DNA of 6,579 nucleotides from a candidate division SR1 bacterium CG_4_9_14_3_um_filter_40_9 (GCA_002791215.1 PFWQ01000053.1:1793-8371); one strand, 5' to 3'; positions 1-6,072 are shown, counted from the stretch's first letter. Notes: a model not told the origin generated them from the sequence alone. Program-made: numbers and translations.

Positions 1-1109
1 TCTATTTTCAACTTTGTACTTGTTTGTTTATCGTCGCCCTCGAGAAGACCCTTCATACCCAATCCGATTTTTCTGTTTTTTGAATCAAGGAGAATGATTT
101 TCGCTTTAACTATCTGTCCGAGTTTTACGACTTCATTTGGATTCTGGATAGATCTCTGAGACAATTCGCTCAAGTGAACCAATCCATTGATATCACCGAA
201 CACTCTCACGAATACTCCATAAGGAACAAATCTGATGACTTCACCTTCGATGATATCGCCCACTTTGTGCACCTTTGGCAATGCGATCCGCGGATCATCT
301 TTTAATTTCTTGCTGGATAATGAAATCTTTCCATTTTCAAGTCCGATAACTTTGACTGATACCTTATCACCGATTTTTCCGAGTTGATCGATATTGTTGA
401 CGTGTCCATAGGTGATTTCTGAGATATGAACCAATCCTTCTACCGTACCTCCGATAGTAACGAAAAGTCCATATGAAGATGTTCCGCTTACTACTCCGTC
501 GAATACTTTTCCTACTTCGAGTTGAGAAAGCACTGCTTCTCTTTCTTCTTTAAGCGCTTCTCTTTCCGACAAGATGATTCTCTTTTCTTCTTCGTCGATA
601 TTTATGATTCTTACTTTGAGTTCTTTGCCGATGAGTTCAAGAAGTTTTTTAAAAATGATTTCTTGATCTCCATCTTCTACTCTAGGGTAATGGATAGGAG
701 CCAATTGAGACAATGGAACGAATCCTTTGATACCATGCATGTCCACGAGCAATCCACCAAGATTGGCTTCTGTGGGTGTCACGCTGATAATCTCATCAGC
801 TTCAAATTTTTTGATGATAGATTTCCAGATATCGTATTGAAGCAATTTTGTGATAGATACGATGTAATGTCCATCTTCATGTCTGATATTTGTATTGACA
901 ATTTCTAGTTCGATTTCTCTTCCAGGAGCAAGATCATACCCTGATCTTTCAAGTTCTTTCACTTCCTTTGAAAGGATGATACCTGTGAATGCGCAGTCTG
1001 CACAATCAACTAAAATTCCGTTTTCGATTTTTTTGAGTACGACTCACTTCACCTTATATCCTTCCTTGATAATAGGAAGTTTAAGATCAGCTAAATTAAA
1101 TTCTGCCAT
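1..1109 (-). CDS. rpsA: 30S ribosomal protein S1 (3' end beyond the window)
   Basis: S1 is an RNA-binding protein of the 30S subunit that helps recruit mRNA. The 369 visible residues hold four S1 (OB-fold) domains, at about residues 14-88, 103-182, 197-270 and 291-365. The last two are the clearest, with the typical G-x-V-x-G, YGxFV and GLVHxSE pattern (YGLFV...GLVHISE and YGVFV...GLVHLSE). The start is the ATG at 1109, giving MAEFNLADLK; no Shine-Dalgarno precedes it. Residue 22 is a TGA (1046-1044) exactly at the conserved glycine of the first domain (KEGYKVK-G-VV), so the gene is only intact if UGA is glycine. It is the only TGA among about 35 glycines. The frame is open to base 1, so the C-terminus, and possibly more S1 domains, lies outside. 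rpsO is upstream on the same strand, 125 bp away across a repeat-filled spacer. Confidence 0.95.
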
Positions 1110-1140
1110 TACAATGTAAAACGTTAGAGAATAAAAAAAT

Positions 1141-1185
1141 GTTAACTTGGTCAACTTGGTTAACTGGGTTAACTGGGTTAACTTA
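1141..1185. repeat. Five tandem 9-bp repeats, consensus GTTAACTKG
   Basis: Five contiguous nonamers lie in the spacer between rpsO and rpsA: GTTAACTTG, GTCAACTTG, GTTAACTGG twice, and GTTAACTTA. Four of the five contain the palindrome GTTAAC. The last unit runs into a perfect 14-bp palindrome, AACTTAGCTAAGTT (1180-1193). On the coding (minus) strand the units read TTAACC or TTGACC, which resemble -35 hexamers, so the array may overlap the rpsA promoter region. No function can be assigned from sequence alone. Confidence 0.85.
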
Positions 1186-1229
1186 GCTAAGTTTTACTAA
1201 GTTCACCGTTTTTACCAAGTTTTACTAAA
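1186..1229. repeat. Degenerate continuation of the spacer repeats; 12-bp direct repeat
   Basis: AAGTTTTACTAA occurs at 1189-1200 and again at 1217-1228, 28 bp apart, with related AAGTT/ACC segments between them. Together with the nonamers at 1141-1185 this fills the whole spacer from the rpsO stop to about 30 bp before the rpsA transcription or translation start region. No clear intrinsic terminator is visible here, so rpsO and rpsA may be co-transcribed. Confidence 0.65.
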
Positions 1230-1234
1230 TTTTG

Positions 1235-1561
1235 TTATACTTTGAGGTCTAATTTTTTTGAAACTGTTGAGTACGTATCAAGACTTTTATCTTTGAGGTA
1301 CTTTAAAAATTTTCTTCTTTTTGCAACTTTCTTCAAAAGACTTCTCTTAGCATCATAATCTTTTTTGTGCGCACCCAAATGTGCTTGAAGTTGCTCGATT
1401 TCTGCACTAAGTAATCCAGCTTGTACTTCTGGAGACCCTGTGTCTTTGTCATGCCTTTGAAATACTAAATCCCCCTGTTTTGCGGGAACTTTTTTCTCAA
1501 CCTTTTTGGCTGCCCCGCCTTTTGCGGGATTTCCTTTGGTCGTTTTGTTCTTTTCTGCCAT
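1235..1561 (-). CDS. rpsO: 30S ribosomal protein S15
   Basis: S15 binds the central domain of 16S rRNA early in 30S assembly. The translation (108 aa) contains the family core FQRHDKDTGSPEVQ at about residues 34-47, then LLSAEIEQLQAHL, HKKDYDAKRSLLKKV and KRRKFLKYLKDK, matching S15 helices 2-4. Usual S15 length is about 88 aa. Here an extra Lys/Ala/Gly-rich segment (residues 2-28, from AEKNKTTKG to KKVPAKQ) replaces and extends the usual first helix; it looks like a flexible basic tail. The ATG at 1561 is preferred over the in-frame ATG at 1627 because the S15-like part begins here, the extra 22 residues would be hydrophobic and unlike S15, and a promoter-like sequence ends just before 1561. 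No in-frame TGA is present. There is no Shine-Dalgarno. Confidence 0.95.
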   Translation of the reverse strand: MAEKNKTTKGNPAKGGAAKKVEKKVPAKQGDLVFQRHDKDTGSPEVQAGLLSAEIEQLQAHLGAHKKDYDAKRSLLKKVAKRRKFLKYLKDKSLDTYSTVSKKLDLKV

Positions 1562-1569
1562 GATAATAA

Positions 1570-1598
1570 ATAATAAAAAAGATAAAAAGCGGATGCAA
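1570..1598 (-). promoter_or_regulatory. Putative rpsO promoter, nearly leaderless
   Basis: On the minus strand a -35-like TTGCAT (1598-1593) is separated by 17 bp from a -10-like TATTAT (1575-1570, 5/6 to TATAAT). Transcription would start about 7 bp further on, near 1563, practically at the rpsO ATG (1561). The mRNA would then have almost no leader, which fits the missing Shine-Dalgarno. The background is AT-rich, so a chance match is possible. Confidence 0.4.
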
Positions 1599-1639
1599 AA
1601 CTTACAGATGGCTATTCCGTCTAGCAATGCTTTCCAAAA

Positions 1640-1695
1640 TAGTCTTTAGTCTTTAGCCGATAGTCTTTAGCTATTTGTTTTTTTAGCTAAGGACT
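1640..1695. repeat. AGTCTTTAG repeats and a 12-bp inverted repeat
   Basis: AGTCTTTAG occurs at 1641-1649, 1648-1656 and 1662-1670. The third copy starts an inverted repeat, AGTCTTTAGCTA (1662-1673) against TAGCTAAGGACT (1684-1695), which pairs at 11 of 12 positions around a 10-nt T-rich loop. It lies between tRNA-Arg and rpsO. There is no U-run after the stem on the minus strand, so it is not a standard terminator for the tRNA, although it could be a processing or 3'-end element. A small GCC-GTAA-GGC hairpin (1701-1710) lies beside it. Confidence 0.65.
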
Positions 1696-1736
1696 AAGAT
1701 GCCGTAAGGCCGTTACTAAAGTCTAACGACTGAATA

Positions 1737-1809
1737 TACCCCCGACAGGGCTCGAACCTGTATTTACTCCTTAGGAGAGAGTCGTTCTATCCTGTTGAAC
1801 TACAGGAGC
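1737..1809 (-). tRNA. tRNA-Arg (anticodon CCU)
   Basis: A 73-nt cloverleaf can be drawn. The acceptor stem is GCTCCTG/CGGGGGT with three G-U pairs, including the terminal 1-72 pair. The D stem is GTTC/GAAC. The anticodon stem ACTCT/GGAGT holds the loop CTCCTAA, giving anticodon CCT, which reads AGG (Arg). The T arm is ACAGG-TTCGAGC-CCTGT. The discriminator base is A and CCA is not encoded. The tRNA sits 6 bp downstream of the candidate structured element at 1816-1919 and may share its promoter. This is not the unusual glycine tRNA needed to read UGA. Confidence 0.93.
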
Positions 1810-1815
1810 GAAAAA

Positions 1816-1919
1816 GGCATAAAGTAGGCGCCAAGAACTTCCTCAGAAGTTTACCTCGACCGCCATGGCTTGCATGGATGTGAGATGGATACTGTAAAGT
1901 ATAACGCCGATCTTTATCC
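1816..1919 (-). ncRNA. Candidate structured RNA, unidentified, upstream of tRNA-Arg
   Basis: About 104 nt can fold into a closed multi-branch structure. The ends pair as GGATAAAG (1919-1912) with CTTTATGCC (1824-1816, one bulged G), continued by GGCG/CGCC. Inside are three hairpins: ATACT-TTAC-AGTAT, CCATG-CAAGC-CATGG, and a longer arm CGAG-(GTA)-AACTTC-TGAG-GAAGTT-CTTG. A promoter-like sequence ends just upstream on the minus strand and a T5 run follows at 1815-1811, which is why the minus strand is preferred. There is no good ORF. I could not match it to 5S rRNA (no CCGAAC loop C or loop E), SRP RNA, tmRNA, RNase P RNA or a riboswitch that I know. The pairing is visible; the claim that it is transcribed is inference. 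Confidence 0.4.
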
Positions 1920-1928
1920 AACAGTTAC

Positions 1929-1956
1929 GTTAGACAAAAAAAAGTCGCTCTATCAA
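1929..1956 (-). promoter_or_regulatory. Putative promoter of the structured RNA / tRNA-Arg unit
   Basis: On the minus strand TTGATA (1956-1951, 5/6 to TTGACA) is followed after 16 bp by TCTAAC (1934-1929, 4/6 to TATAAT). The predicted start lies near 1922, a few bases before the 5' arm of the foldable segment. The same string TCTAACGT also appears upstream of rpsA (about 1120-1127), though with no equally spaced -35 there. Confidence 0.4.
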
Positions 1957-1959
1957 GCG
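1936..1959 (-). terminator. Weak terminator-like hairpin plus T8
   Basis: On the minus strand CGCT-TGATAG-AGCG (1959-1946) is followed by AC and eight T residues (1943-1936). The stem has only four pairs, so termination of the upstream hsdM transcript here would be weak at best. It overlaps the putative promoter at 1929-1956, so the two calls compete for the same bases. Confidence 0.25.
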
Positions 1960-1984
1960 GTGCTGTGGTTTTAGGATTTTTGGA

Positions 1985-2021
1985 GGGGAAATCAAGGGGA
2001 AAATAGGGGGAAAATAGGGGG
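1985..2021 (+). repeat. 11-bp G-rich tandem repeat with G-quadruplex pattern
   Basis: On the plus strand, four runs of at least four G (1985-1988, 1996-1999, 2006-2010, 2017-2021) are separated by A/T-rich linkers of 6-7 nt. This comes from about three copies of an 11-bp unit, GGGGAAAATAG. It fits the classical four-tract G-quadruplex pattern. It lies 3 bp beyond the hsdM stop codon, on the non-template side of the minus-strand transcript (the RNA would be C-rich), in otherwise AT-rich DNA. Confidence 0.75.
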
Positions 2022-2023
2022 AG

Positions 2024-3550
2024 CTAAATCATTCCTTCTACCTCGTCCAATCACTTCACAATTTTCCCTTCCAATTCTTTAATCTGACTAATCAATACTT
2101 TAGGATTTTCGTATTTGACTGCAGTATATTCTATTTTTTTATACTTGGAGATGCTGAGGTCGTAATTATTTTTCTTGATTTCTTCCTTATTTACTCGAAA
2201 CCATTTGTCTCACTTCGCAGGTTGTTTGTCATACTTGCGGTCAGTGACACAAGCTTGGTATTTGGTTAATATATCCGGGATATCATTATCATTTGTCGGT
2301 GTTCTCTTATCATCTAAACTATATCCATCAGCTGATACATCATAGAACCATACTTTATTTGTCTCGTCACCTTTGGTGAAAATTAATACGGCTGTGCTCA
2401 CTCCAGCGTAAGGCTTAAAAACTCCAGATGGCAGACTAATTACTGCTTTGAGGTCAGTATTTTCTATGAGAAGCTCTCTGAGTTTTTTGTGAGCGTTGGA
2501 TGAGCCAAAAAGAACTCCATCAGGAACAATCACTCCGCATCTTCCACCGACCACGAGTTTTTGGTACATCAGCTCAACAAAGAGTAATTCGGTTTTGGTA
2601 GTTCATAAGGTAAAGTCATCACTCACATCTCCCTTGTCGATACTCCCCTTGAATGGCGGATTCATAAGGATTACATCAAATTCTGGAGCATGAGAAAATT
2701 GTTTTCCCAACGTATCCTGATATTTGATATTTGGTGTAGAAATTCCGTGCATGATACAATTCATCAATGCAATTCTGACCATCGTACTATCAAAACCAAA
2801 CCCCGTCAATCAGTCAGACTTTAATCTCTTTCGGTCTTTTGCGTCAAGCAAATCTGCCGGATAATGCGTCTCTGATTCGTCCTCAAAGATTGCATCTTTA
2901 CTCGTATTGCTCTGTAAAATATGTTTATAGGTGTTGATCAAAAATCCTGCCGTTCCTGCGGCTAAATCAGCAACTTTGTCATGTTTGCTTGGATTCACAA
3001 TATCAACGATCATTTGAATAATATGTCTTGGCGTACGAAACTGACCATTTTTACCAGCGCTCGCTATTTCATTAAGCAGATACTCGTAAATATCTCCTGA
3101 TGTGTCATCGTTTTGTTGAGTTATATGCAAATCTTCTAATATCGTCACTGCTGTCACGAGCATACTCGCCTTGGGAATAAGGAAATTAGCGTCTTTGAGG
3201 TTACCTGCGAATCATTCTTCTGTATGTAATGTTTTGATAAATGGAAAGACAATATCTCTGACATAACTAAACATTTCTTCAGCTGGCATTTGAATTCGAC
3301 GACTTCGTCTCAATTCTTCTTTATCGTATTTTTTATTATTAATTTCAAATTTTCCAATAAACTTTGGTTCATATTTGAAACTAGAAACTCTGCTTGCTTT
3401 GAGTACGTTCTGCTTATCAAGCTCATCCAATCTTTTCATAAAAATAAGGAAAGATATCTGCTCTATGGCAGTCAATGGATTGGAAATTCCACCTGATCGG
3501 AAGGTATTCCATAGGGAATTAATCTGTGATTTAAGCGTTGAATTAAGCAT
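2024..3550 (-). CDS. hsdM: Type I restriction-modification DNA methyltransferase subunit HsdM (N6-adenine)
   Basis: HsdM transfers a methyl group from S-adenosylmethionine to adenine N6 and normally works as HsdM2-HsdS. The 508-aa product is of normal length. The N-terminal helical domain (1-112) leads into GDIYEYLL (152-159), [12 protein letters not shown] (166-177), the SAM-binding motif [11 protein letters not shown] (195-204) and the catalytic motif IV NPPF (297-300). [15 protein letters not shown] and [13 protein letters not shown] segments and the typical LEG...EGMI tail follow. Motif I has Leu where DPA(C/A)GT is usual. Five in-frame TGA codons (residues 113, 247, 316, 447, 500) are read as glycine; the standard code would cut the gene into fragments. 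The ATG at 3550 overlaps the toxin gene by 8 bp (ATGCTTAA), suggesting translational coupling. No specificity (hsdS) or nuclease (hsdR) gene follows; the gene ends at a G-rich repeat. HsdS could be outside the window, or this may be a solitary methylase. Confidence 0.93.
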
Positions 3551-4394
3551 CTTTTTTGAAAGTTAAAATAAAATCATATATTTCTTTTAAGGTAAATTTT
3601 CCTCTTTGTTCCGAATTTAATACAGGATCTAACTCAGTTTTTATTTGTTGTTGTAGAATATCAAATGCATCGTCAATAGTATATGCCAAATCACCAATTT
3701 TCTGACATATAAGTGGCCTGATAGATTCAAATTCGAATCCCCTCTCTCTAGCATACCAGACATCAAAAAAATCTCTAATTGCAGGATATTCACGTGTCAA
3801 TGCAGCTCTCGTCTTTTCGGCGAATATTTCATTCAAATCCATCACTTGTATAGTATGATTTTGGAAAAAAATATTTTCAAATATAGGATGTTTAAAAATT
3901 GCTCTTATGTTTTTGGAGATAGGTGCAAGTAATAATATTGGCTCGAATCTTATATCTATTTTGATCATTTGAGGGGAATTATCAATAAACGAATTGTATA
4001 AAAATTTAAAACGTCATTGCCTATATGTGTTATATTTGGTCTGTTCTCCAGAGAGCGTTAGTCAAATATTTTTAAACATATCAGAGGAAAATAATTGCTT
4101 ATATTGTTCTAATAATCTTCGTCTTGGATTTTTTCACAAATTACCGATCACAACGAAATCCAAATCCTCCGACAATCTGTAATAGTCATAGTAAATTTTA
4201 TTTAAACAGGTTCATCATTTGAAAATCAATTCCGGATGATGTTTTCCGAGATAAATGAGAATAATCGTCAGTAAAAAATCTTTTTCTAATTTATATATAT
4301 CAAATTTTGCCTCATGCTCGCGCAGCATTGGTTCGAGTAGCTTCCAATCAATGTCTTCATAACCATCCAGTACTTGGGAGAGTTCTATTGTCAT
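3543..4394 (-). CDS. abiEii: AbiEii/AbiGii-family nucleotidyltransferase toxin (type IV TA, abortive infection)
   Basis: AbiEii toxins are cytoplasmic DUF1814 nucleotidyltransferases; relatives add nucleotides to tRNA or other targets and arrest growth on phage infection. The 283-aa product has the fold's signature: FKGGTCLNKIY (58-68) followed by LSEDLDF (74-80), with Asp77 and Asp79 as the metal-binding pair, then a third acidic strand, KIDIRFE (145-151, Asp147). The AbiEii hallmark LNEIFAEKTRAAL (187-199) and AIRDFFDVWY (205-214) follow. Five glycines are TGA-coded (60, 61, 87, 101, 117), including both glycines of the catalytic GGT. The start is the only ATG (4394) after the upstream in-frame stop at 4499-4497. 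It overlaps the AbiEi-like stop by 10 bp (ATGACAATAG), and its own stop overlaps hsdM by 8 bp. No Shine-Dalgarno is present, so expression probably depends on translational coupling. Confidence 0.88.
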
Positions 4395-4981
4395 AGTATA
4401 ATTTTTTTGATAATAAATGCCCTGATATTTTGGTAAGGATATTTTTTCAATAATGTTTCAAGCTGTTGCTTGTTTATTGATCTTTTGTAGATTTCTTTAA
4501 GTTCAGCAAGCTTGTTCATATTTTCCTTACAATATTCAATAAACGCCCTTTCTATATTCATAATACTATAATATATTCATCTATCATATTTTAAATCAAA
4601 ACCATATATCACTTCATTTTTTACTTTTTTGAATGAAAAATCTGTAGTATAGATTACTTTATCTCCATAAAATATAGTAGAATATATCGTATACTGATTA
4701 GCTATTTGTGTCGTAAATCCATAGAGATTGTACACAGCGAGTCATCCAAACATATAATTAGTTTTTCCACAATACGTTGCGCCAATGATCCATGGCGTAG
4801 GTCATTTTTCATATTGAAGATTGAGATACGACTCATCTCTTTTGATTACAGCAAGTATTCATTTCCTGGTAAGGTCATAGATAGTATATTGTTCTGGCAG
4901 CTTTTGCAAAAAATCATCCAAGAACTCTTTGGTAAGTATGGCCTTGTTTAATAAGTTAAACTTTTGTTTAATATCCAACAT
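4385..4981 (-). CDS. AbiEi-like antitoxin / transcriptional repressor
   Basis: AbiEi antitoxins carry a winged-helix DNA-binding part and a C-terminal antitoxin domain, and repress their own promoter. The 198-aa product matches in position and pattern. Residues 31-60 (YTIYDLTRKG to LNLQYEKG) resemble the wing region. TPWIIGATYCGKTNYMFGGLAVYNLYGFTTQI (62-93) corresponds to the family block in which a Trp-containing strand leads into a helix ending HGLT. A helical, Lys-rich tail spans 142-195. Glycines 41, 60, 80, 135 and 197 are TGA-coded (5 of 11). The ATG at 4981 is the only start after the in-frame TAA just upstream, and no Shine-Dalgarno is seen. Overlap with the toxin start makes the pair one translational unit. 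The N-terminal DNA-binding half is divergent, so the family call rests on the middle block and the toxin partner. Confidence 0.75.
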
Positions 4982-5016
4982 TTTTATAGATATTATATAA
5001 ATATTTTATAGATATT
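4982..5016. repeat. Direct repeat TTTTATAGATATT (two copies, 22-bp period), operator-like
   Basis: The 13-mer TTTTATAGATATT occurs at 4982-4994 and 5004-5016, two helical turns apart, immediately before the AbiEi-like start codon. A third copy with one mismatch (TTTTATAGTTATT) is at 5047-5059. Because AbiEi proteins bind repeats in their own promoter, these are candidate binding sites. The very AT-rich background calls for caution. Confidence 0.55.
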
Positions 5017-5030
5017 CGCATTATTTTGCT

Positions 5031-5070
5031 AATAACTATATAATTATTTTATAGTTATTTAACTAAATAA
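5031..5070. promoter_or_regulatory. Inverted-repeat operator candidates in front of the AbiE operon
   Basis: AATAACTATA (5031-5040) and TATAGTTATT (5050-5059) form a perfect 10-bp inverted repeat with a 9-bp spacer. A second overlapping palindrome, TTATTTA-AC-TAAATAA (5055-5070), sits at the predicted transcription start. Its half-sites share the core of the TTTTATAGWTATT repeats nearby. The arrangement suits cooperative autorepression by the AbiEi-like protein, known for AbiE systems; here it is inferred. Confidence 0.5.
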
Positions 5071-5077
5071 CACAATA

Positions 5078-5105
5078 ATTATAAAAAAAATAGTGTTTTT
5101 TGCAA
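5078..5105 (-). promoter_or_regulatory. Promoter of the abiEi-abiEii-hsdM operon
   Basis: On the minus strand TTGCAA (5105-5100) is separated by 16 bp from a perfect TATAAT (5083-5078). Transcription would begin near 5071, leaving a leader of about 90 nt that carries all the operator-like repeats. An alternative lies just downstream: TTGTGT (5075-5070) with 16 bp to TATAAA (5053-5048). Confidence 0.5.
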
Positions 5106-5157
5106 GAGATTTATATATTTCAACTAAAACCCGATAAGCTCATTTTTTCTAAAATAT

Positions 5158-5181
5158 AAAAAAATCCAGTCTAGAACTGGA
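5158..5181 (-). terminator. Intrinsic terminator after the DUF559/unknown gene pair
   Basis: On the minus strand TCCAGT-TCTAG-ACTGGA (5181-5165) forms a perfect 6-bp hairpin followed at once by seven T residues (5164-5158) and more T/A. It lies 23 bp beyond the stop at 5204-5206 and separates the upstream transcript from the AbiE operon promoter. Confidence 0.7.
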
Positions 5182-5203
5182 AATTTACAATATAATCGGA
5201 GTT

Positions 5204-5494
5204 CTAATATTCTTCATCTCTTTTCCGTGGGAAAACCAAATTACGGATCGGTTTCGCATATGTTGCAGGCCAATCCTCTGCTCTTTCATAAGGATCATTT
5301 CGATGCTTCTTAATCTCCTCTCCTATACACAAAAAGAGAAATCTGCCTAAATGTTCTACCAAATTTATAGATAATACTATACCTGAAATCATTTGTTTTT
5401 CATCAAATATGAGTTTTTTATCTTTCTTTCATTTATGAACAACCTCACATAGTTGTTTGTATATTTTCACATATTTTTTTCATCAAAAAAATCT
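5204..5494 (-). pseudogene. C-terminal part of the frameshifted unknown helical protein
   Basis: This frame is open from 5494 to a TAG at 5204-5206 and continues the gene that starts at 6057, one base out of register. It reads KYVKIYKQLCEVVHKG, then KKDKKLIFDEKQMISG, IVLSINLVEHLGRFLFLCIG, and ends with a basic/acidic tail, PIRNLVFPRKRDEEY. In-frame TGA codons are read as glycine, for example at 5431-5429. The amphipathic helices and complex composition look like true coding sequence, unlike the low-complexity tail that the upstream frame gives over the same DNA. An independent start could be the ATG at 5392. I think it is the C-terminus of one roughly 284-aa protein, joined by an indel or by -1 slippage at an A7 run (5480-5474). 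I do not recognise the family. Confidence 0.6.
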
Positions 5495-6057
5495 TTATTT
5501 TCTATCGTGCCTCATAGTCCAAGATAAATCTCTTTTTTGTAGAAATCACCATGTTTTAATGATAAGGATATTTTATCCTCTATACTTATATGTTCATTTC
5601 AATGTTCTTCCTTTTTATGTTTTCTAAGAGCTTGAATTTCTTCCTTATTAACTAATTTTTTAAAGCAGAGTTTAATTATGCTCTCCATCACCATTCTTAG
5701 ATGGACATGAGCTGATTCATAATAACCACTCATAATATGTTTGAGAGCGATCGTTATTTCTTCTACAGAAAAATTTAGAGTCATCACTGTGTCATCGTCG
5801 AATCAAAAATCCTTCTGATGATTAGTAAATAGTTCCATGAGCGCTTCATAGCCATGAATTGCATAAAGAAGGTTATTTTTAAGATTACCGTTTTTTTCCA
5901 AACTTAATGAATTCTGCAATTTCCCTAGGGCAGCAATGGATTTGAAAAAGATTTCTTGCTCCTTATCATACATATCAAAAATACCAGGATATGACTTTAG
6001 TTGGTCCTTATGCTTGTCATGGAATAATTTAATTTTTAGTTTTTGCAATCGGTTCAT
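5377..6057 (-). CDS. Unknown mostly helical protein, possibly HEPN-like (frame broken near its end)
   Basis: Starting at the ATG at 6057, this frame runs 226 codons to a TAG at 5377-5379, with TGA-coded glycines at residues 85, 153, 182 and 197. Residues 1-90 are charged and helical. Residues 97-136 contain GYYESAHVHLRMVMESI (111-127), the Gly-Tyr-x-x-x-Ala...Leu-Arg...Glu pattern seen in helical domains of several defence-associated families. R145-x6-H152 resembles a HEPN RX4-6H motif but may be chance. After about residue 193 the translation turns low-complexity, while the neighbouring frame becomes protein-like, so the true product probably switches frame at the A7 run (5480-5474). The gene starts 15 bp after the DUF559 stop and ends before an intrinsic terminator, so the two probably form an operon. 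No Shine-Dalgarno. No function is claimed. Confidence 0.6.
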
Positions 6058-6072
6058 ATTTAATTAATTCAA

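Noticed and set aside
522..1119. Plus-strand open frames opposite rpsA (522-908 and 895-1119)
   Set aside because: They are antisense to four well-formed S1 domains, have Phe/Ser/Asp-rich low-complexity composition and match no family.
1141..1229. A CRISPR array in the rpsO-rpsA spacer
   Set aside because: Units are 9 bp and contiguous with no unique spacers, and there are no cas genes.
1562..1627. An upstream start for S15 at 1627
   Set aside because: The extra 22 residues are hydrophobic and unlike S15, and the putative promoter -10 lies inside this stretch.
1816..1919. A divergent 5S rRNA on either strand
   Set aside because: The plus strand has some look-alike strings (CTCAGAAGTT, GTGAGA), but they are misplaced: the 5' half is about 20 nt too short and loops C and E are not formed. 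The minus strand lacks the CCGAAC loop.
2024..3550. hsdM as a pseudogene broken into four or more pieces
   Set aside because: Every break is a TGA in the same frame at glycine-compatible positions, with no frameshift. Under code 25 the gene is intact at 508 aa.
4706..4951. Plus-strand frame of 81 codons opposite the AbiEi-like gene, and similar plus frames at 2496-2693, 3290-3566 and 3994-4182
   Set aside because: All lie antisense to minus-strand genes that are complete once UGA is read as glycine.
5107..5145. A short leader peptide (about 10 codons from an ATG near 5142, minus strand)
   Set aside because: It lies upstream of the best promoter, has no ribosome-binding site and is too short to support.
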